DNA of 64,000 nt from Siphonodentalium dalli (taxonomy: Eukaryota > Mollusca > Scaphopoda > Gadilida > Siphonodentaliidae). Where the stretch lies: the NCBI GenBank assembly GCA_032622095.1, contig CP136069.1, positions 167,764,394 through 167,828,393 of the forward strand. The letters run 5' to 3'. Numbering within the stretch: position 1 is the stretch's first letter; each line of letters opens with the position of its first letter. The notes under the pieces are model-generated. The model was not told the DNA's origin, did not search any database, and was given only the letters and a program-made list of their open reading frames with translations. Position numbers and translations under genes: made by a program. Below, in pieces: positions 59,287-64,000 of this stretch.

Positions 59287-61110
59287 CAGAGCCGTAATTT
59301 CGCTAAAATCCGGATTGAGAATCCAAAGCCGATTACGGGGGGCGGAGCTAATTTCGGATTCTAGGTCAGATTTTGAAATCCACGTGGTCTCCGAAACTCT
59401 CCCCCAGCGTCAAACATGGCTCATATATTTGACACAAGTATCATTTGTATCTTATATTTATAAAGTGCATGTTTGTTGTGAAAGTCATGCTGTTCTTCTA
59501 TGTGTGTATACACGGCACATAATTTGCTGCCAATCCGACTTAATCGCATCTTTTTTTCAAGTTAAAGTGTGTTTATTGATGATGGCAAGCATATCTAAAC
59601 ATGACAGCTCTAGGCCTCCTGAATCAAATTCCGAAGATGTTGTGAAGAACACACGGAACTTGTCAGTTGAACAGGGACGTGACGACAGGGGTTGATTGGG
59701 TGTCTCGACCCCCACCCCGAACTTTGGTACAATTTGCTAAGCTGTGCAGTCATTCATACGTGAGGAAAATCAGGATTATTTTGACTAACTGTTTCAAATA
59801 ATGATACGTACAAGCCAACAAACGCAACAAACAAACCCGATTTTAAATAAATACATATACAAACTTATGACTAACTCGAGAGAGGGGGTGTCCAGTGATC
59901 TGTATATATGTTCAACTTGTTTTGGTAGTCATGTTGCTTTGCCATTACTAATTATTTATTTTTTCAGTGTAATAACATATGGGAGAGGGGGTACCCTTAA
60001 GTGAGTCAGTACTTGTCCCCCAATTCCTTTGTATGTATAAACAAATGTATGTGTTATATATCATGTGTTATCTAAATTTGACATATATTTGAAATAAATA
60101 TATCTAAACTAAACTTTGGTACATTCCAGCAGTCGGAAATTTCATGCATGACACAACATTAGTTGGACATTAATTTGACACCATATATAGGTTGGCATTG
60201 TTCTCATTGTTTGATTTTTTTCAACCAGTAAAAGTTGGTAATTTTCCAATCTTAGTGTTTGTCAGATTGGATATTTCCAAGGAGAGCAAATTGAATTCTG
60301 CGAACCTGTGAGATTGATGTTTGGTTCAATGGGGGGGGTGCAGTTGGCCGGAAATTTGAGGAAACTTCTAGCCACGTCCCTAGAAAATGTGTCTGTTGTC
60401 TATACTGAGACTATTGCGCAAAACGACTGCATTTAACGAAACAAAACATGTTAAAATTGCTATAACTTTAAGACTAGATGATAGTACATACGTGTATCTG
60501 ATAATCCATCGATACCATATAATCCTACTATTTCTTGAATAAGAAGAAACATTATAATAACGAACACAGCAGAAGACATATCCATGCAGGTTCATATGAA
60601 TTCGGTCAATGGTGACGTATCCGCCGAATTCGAAATCGACATGCGTTCGGGCGGTATTTTAAGGATGGAATTATGAAATGGACATATGAAAGTGACAATC
60701 AACAATGATTTGCCATCAACCGAAGTGCTCCCCCAGCGTTACTATCAATAGCGTTATTATTTGGCTAATTTCAGTAATATTCTCCCAGTTTACATTCAAT
60801 AAAACAAAATTCTTTGATATAGATCGTTTATATTCTGCAATAATTTGTAGTCAAGAGACGGATTCTTATGTTTTATTGTGTTTTTAAACTCTGAGGTGGC
60901 GGAATCTCGGTTTGTTTACATTACGAACATTTGAGTCCGTAATCGGAATCCGAATCCAAATCGGATTACCACGAAATTAGGATTACGGTCTGTTCGTTTA
61001 CTGATTCTGCAAATTTGTGGTCTGTTCTTTTGCCGAACCAAGTCGTACGGGGACCAATCTGTAATCTGGATCCAGAATCTGAAACGGATTTTAGCGAAAT
61101 AACGCCTCAG
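59287..61110. mobile_element. 1.8 kb inverted-repeat DNA transposon, copy 2
   Basis: Same orientation, ends and internal order as copy 1 at 38064-39900. Differences include a 40 bp insertion near 60255-60294, a deletion of about 14 bp near 59398, and loss of about 20 bp near 60815. The flanks are different (CGCC before CAGAGCC; TGGATTATCG after CCTCAG), showing two independent insertions. ORFs inside are broken relative to copy 1. Confidence 0.9.
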
Positions 61111-62228
61111 TGGATTATCGATCGACCACAGAATACAAGAAAACTAAGATGCATGCATCAGGTCACTCATGAACTATTTAGCAATAGAATAATTCAGTTC
61201 GGTTGCGGTTTCACAACGTTACAACTGACATACGATTACACAAGACACACCTTGAATGTGGAACTGTGTAAGAGTGAATATTAATGTTCTAAATCCCATG
61301 TTTCAACTTTAGTTGTGATTGGGGGGGGGGGGGGGGGTCGTACTTTATTAACACGCAAGTAGTGTAATTAAGTACGGGTAATTAGAAGTAACAAATCGTT
61401 TAGTTTCTATCGTATGGACTGAAAGGGGTGAGCAGATTGTTGGTGATGAATGTTCTCGTTAGCTGTCAATATAATATGCATATTTGCCCCGTTACGTTTA
61501 TACACTGTAGCATTGGCGGGCCAAAGTGTGTTGACATTTAATTGTTTGGTTCATTAATAACAGATCAGCGGGGATTTGTCGTGAAAACGTACACGTATAC
61601 GTGGAAATATGCTATGGTTACGGTTAAATTAATGGTTGTTCTATTACACCACCGTGTATACTCGGTTTAAATAGGTATATTATATAGGGACGTGTGCTCA
61701 ATTTTGGTGTGGACCGATGATCGAAAAAAAAAATCAGAGGTAAATGTCGCAGGCCGGAGGGCCATTTTTTCAATAATTTTTAAAGAAATTGAGCAGTTGC
61801 AGCAGAAGCAGCAAAAAAGGGTGTACAATTGGCAAATGATGAGGGGCGGTGTGACGTGTAGATTAGATATGCAATTTGGAGATTATTGGATGAGGGATGT
61901 TATATTAATTATATTAAAGGGACGAGAGGGTTTAGTTGTCGAAAATATTTGTTCCAAACACCGTAAACAGATAAATATTAAAACGCATACATTTTGGTTC
62001 AAATATACGATCACTATCCCTTAAACATCATGCTTACATAAATACCTACTAAATTTTACCTAAACAAGAGTGATTGTGTTATAGAAGGCAGCATAATGCT
62101 ACTGGCTAATCACACACAAATGGTATAAACGCTCTTTATTATTTCCAAATAAGGAATTGAGCAACAAAGAACGCTCTTTATGTTTACCATCATAATATAA
62201 GGAAAGTAACTTGTTATGCTTGGTTTAC
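61111..62228. other. No convincing gene; 17 bp G run at 61321
   Basis: A 110-codon plus-strand frame (61692-62024) starts at GTG, has no ATG in its first 45 codons and runs through an A-rich tract, so it is not called. Two CGCTCTTTAT words (62130, 62172) repeat a motif that recurs in the arms of the giant palindrome. Confidence 0.5.
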
Positions 62229-62233
62229 ATAAC
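62229..62233. repeat. Target-site duplication ATAAC, left
   Basis: ATAAC directly precedes the element at 62234 and is repeated directly after it at 62767-62771. Confidence 0.7.
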
Positions 62234-62766
62234 CAGGTCAGGCACATCCTGAATTCCACTACTATAGCCAAATGCCACTATTATAGTGATATTTGACTAT
62301 AAAATATTCATGTTTCCTTTATTTGCGTCGGGAATAGAAGACGGCGCATACCAGTGCACAGCCAAATGTCACTCATATCAATATCGCAGCGAATGAACAG
62401 TCTTCCGACAAAATTCGTTGTGCAATCTTTTGCGCCAGCTTTGATATTCGATAATATTATACTATTACTAATATATACCGTTCTAAATGACAATAGCAGG
62501 ATGACTCAATCGCTCCTTCATAACAATATTTAAACTAATTACATGCTAATTGAGTTGCTTGTCGTGTGCCGTCACGATTACTAATTATCATGGTCAAACT
62601 ATATGCATGGTATCGAGTTAGTGCGATCTGATTTTGAATAATATTTGTGGGAAATATGATTTTGGATTATCCCTCTTTTATCAAATTAACAAAACAGTAA
62701 TGGTCAAATACCACTATAATAGTGGAATATCGCTATAATAGTGGAATTCAGGATGTGCCTGACCTG
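62234..62766. mobile_element. 533 bp inverted-repeat element
   Basis: CAGGTCAGGCACATCCTGAA at the left is matched exactly in inverse at the right, and similarity continues through TTCCACTA(C/T)TATAG and CACTATTATAGTG for about 62 bp. The 5 bp direct repeat ATAAC flanks it. CACTATTATAGTG-type words are themselves palindromic and are repeated within each arm. No ORF of note (a 61-codon minus-strand frame is incidental). Non-autonomous; superfamily not assigned. Confidence 0.87.
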
Positions 62767-62771
62767 ATAAC

Positions 62772-63309
62772 AGTCGGTAAATTTACGACTATAACATAAT
62801 GTTTATGAGATATTTCTCATTTGTATATTAACAAAGTCTGTCTATATTTGAATATTATTTCGTTTGTAGCGGTTTTTGACAGGTGGAAATATGTTCACAT
62901 GATACCCACCAAAGGCCTTCATACCTTTAAGGTATACTACAACTGTTTTTCTTTTCAATAGCAGAATACAGAATGCTATTAAGAAGTGACACAAAACACA
63001 GAACATTTGTTTTAATTATAAGTATTAAGCAGTGGGAGATATGTGAGTCGCGGAAACCAGTTACGAAAGGCAATATTAAAATGATTTCTGTCAGAGAATA
63101 ATTGTTTACGTTCCAATGAATATGTACTGGAAACAAACTGCTCTGTAACAGACTTTCATAAACACAAATTATGTATTAATGATGATTAATGGTGTAACGA
63201 GATATTTCGTTCTTTAATGTCTCAAATGAAAGTGTCAATGACACTGTAGCTCAACTTTGAGAAGAAGTTAAATTTGTGTGATGGGCAATGAATGGAAAGA
63301 TTTAGAATT
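62772..63309. other. No gene or repeat recognised
   Basis: AT-rich. ATACCTTTAAGGTAT at 62920 is a short palindrome resembling the CCTTAAAGGTAC words of the giant palindrome arms. Confidence 0.5.
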
Positions 63310-64000
63310 GAATTTGGAAATCCAAGATGGCCGCTGGCAGCCATGTTTTTTTGTCGGAATGTCCCCAAAATGATCCATTCTCATCTACATTCCAATTTCA
63401 ACAGCCATGAAAAATTTAATGATGATCAGACTAAAGGTACGACCAGTAGCCCGTGCTAAAGGATTTAGTCATACAAAGAATAAAATCCAAGATGGCTGCT
63501 GGCGGCCATGTTTTTTGGCCGAATGACCCAATAATGACTCGTTCCCATCTACATGTCATTATTAACATTCTTGACAAATTTTATGATGATCAGACTAAAG
63601 GTACGACCTGTAGCCTGTGATAAAGAATTTAGTCATACAAAGAGTAAAATCCAAGATGGCTGCCATGTTTTTGGGTCAAATGATCCCAAAATGACTCGTT
63701 CCCATCTACATGTCATTATTAACATTCTTGACAAATTTTATGATGATCAGACTGAAAGTACGACCTGTAGCCCGTTCTAAAGAATTTAGTCATACAAAGA
63801 GTTAAATCCAAGATGGCTGCCGGCGACCATGTTTTTTGGCCGAATAACCCCAAAATTACTCGTTCCCATCTACATGTCAATATTATCATCCATGACAAGT
63901 TTCATGATGATCAGACGAACAGTACGACCTGTGGACCGTGCTAATGGATTAAATTTTGAAATCCAAGATGGCCACTGGCGGCCATGTTTTTTGTCTGAAT
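63310..64000. repeat. Tandem repeat, about 165 bp unit, running off the window
   Basis: AATCCAAGATGGC(C/T)GC recurs near 63319, 63486, 63646, 63807 and 63960. Each unit continues with GGCGGCCATGTTTTTTG, CCAAAATGACTCGTTCCCA, TCTACATGTCATTATTAACA, ATGATGATCAGACTAAAGGT, ACGACCTGTAGCCCGTG and TTTAGTCATACAAAGA. At least four and a half units are visible. Confidence 0.93.

Noticed and set aside
61692-62024. 110-codon plus-strand ORF with a glutamine/lysine-rich stretch
   Set aside because: It starts at GTG, has no ATG in the first 45 codons and crosses an A run; too weak to call.

Overview
The window looks like repeat-dense, AT-rich, gene-poor nuclear DNA of an invertebrate. There are no operons, no ribosome-binding sites and no closely packed genes. 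Most of the length is tandem satellites, divergent minisatellites and non-autonomous DNA transposons. Short motifs such as GGGAGATAACTC and the repeated AAGATGGCGGCC blocks suggest a mollusc or other lophotrochozoan. That placement is inference from remembered repeat style, not proof.

Layout. (1) 1-16341: end of a very homogeneous tandem array with a 1383 bp unit: eleven full units plus a decayed last one. Two units carry a variant block with a 45 bp internal duplication. The array stops exactly at a hairpin present once per unit. (2) 16342-20733: unique DNA, six AAGATGGCGGCC-type repeats and no convincing gene. (3) 20740-35566: a 14.8 kb near-perfect palindrome with two arms of about 6.72 kb, a 1390 bp purine-rich centre, related outer ends and a flanking 6 bp direct repeat GGCGCG. 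Each arm carries one copy of the best gene in the window, an intact 201-codon ORF with its own TATA/CCAAT promoter and poly(A) signal. The arms also hold several mirrored minisatellites. This is the most striking object here. It reads as a giant inverted-repeat mobile element, or a palindromic amplicon, carrying a gene of unknown function. (4) 35567-47100: a mosaic of inverted-repeat transposons (a 147 bp TA element, two foldbacks, a 1.8 kb CAG-flanked transposon, an 1858 bp TTAA foldback, a 408 bp TTAA element) and two octamer-TATA boxes with identical 49 bp spacing. (5) 47200-52820: a GATTAC-rich tract, a repeat complex of about 3 kb with units near 290 bp, and a transposon end. (6) 53375-55072: two inverted, decayed copies of a two-membrane-segment protein gene. 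(7) 56372-59200: a duplicated segment with two small ORFs sharing a signal-peptide-like start, then tandem repeats. (8) 59287-61110: second copy of the 1.8 kb transposon. (9) 62234-62766: an inverted-repeat element with a 5 bp target duplication. (10) 63310-64000: a tandem repeat of about 165 bp running off the window.

No rRNA, tRNA, snRNA, histone or CRISPR locus was recognised. No transposase or polymerase gene was recognised, so the mobile elements would have to be mobilised from elsewhere. All comparisons were made by eye; percentages are deliberately not given where they were not counted.
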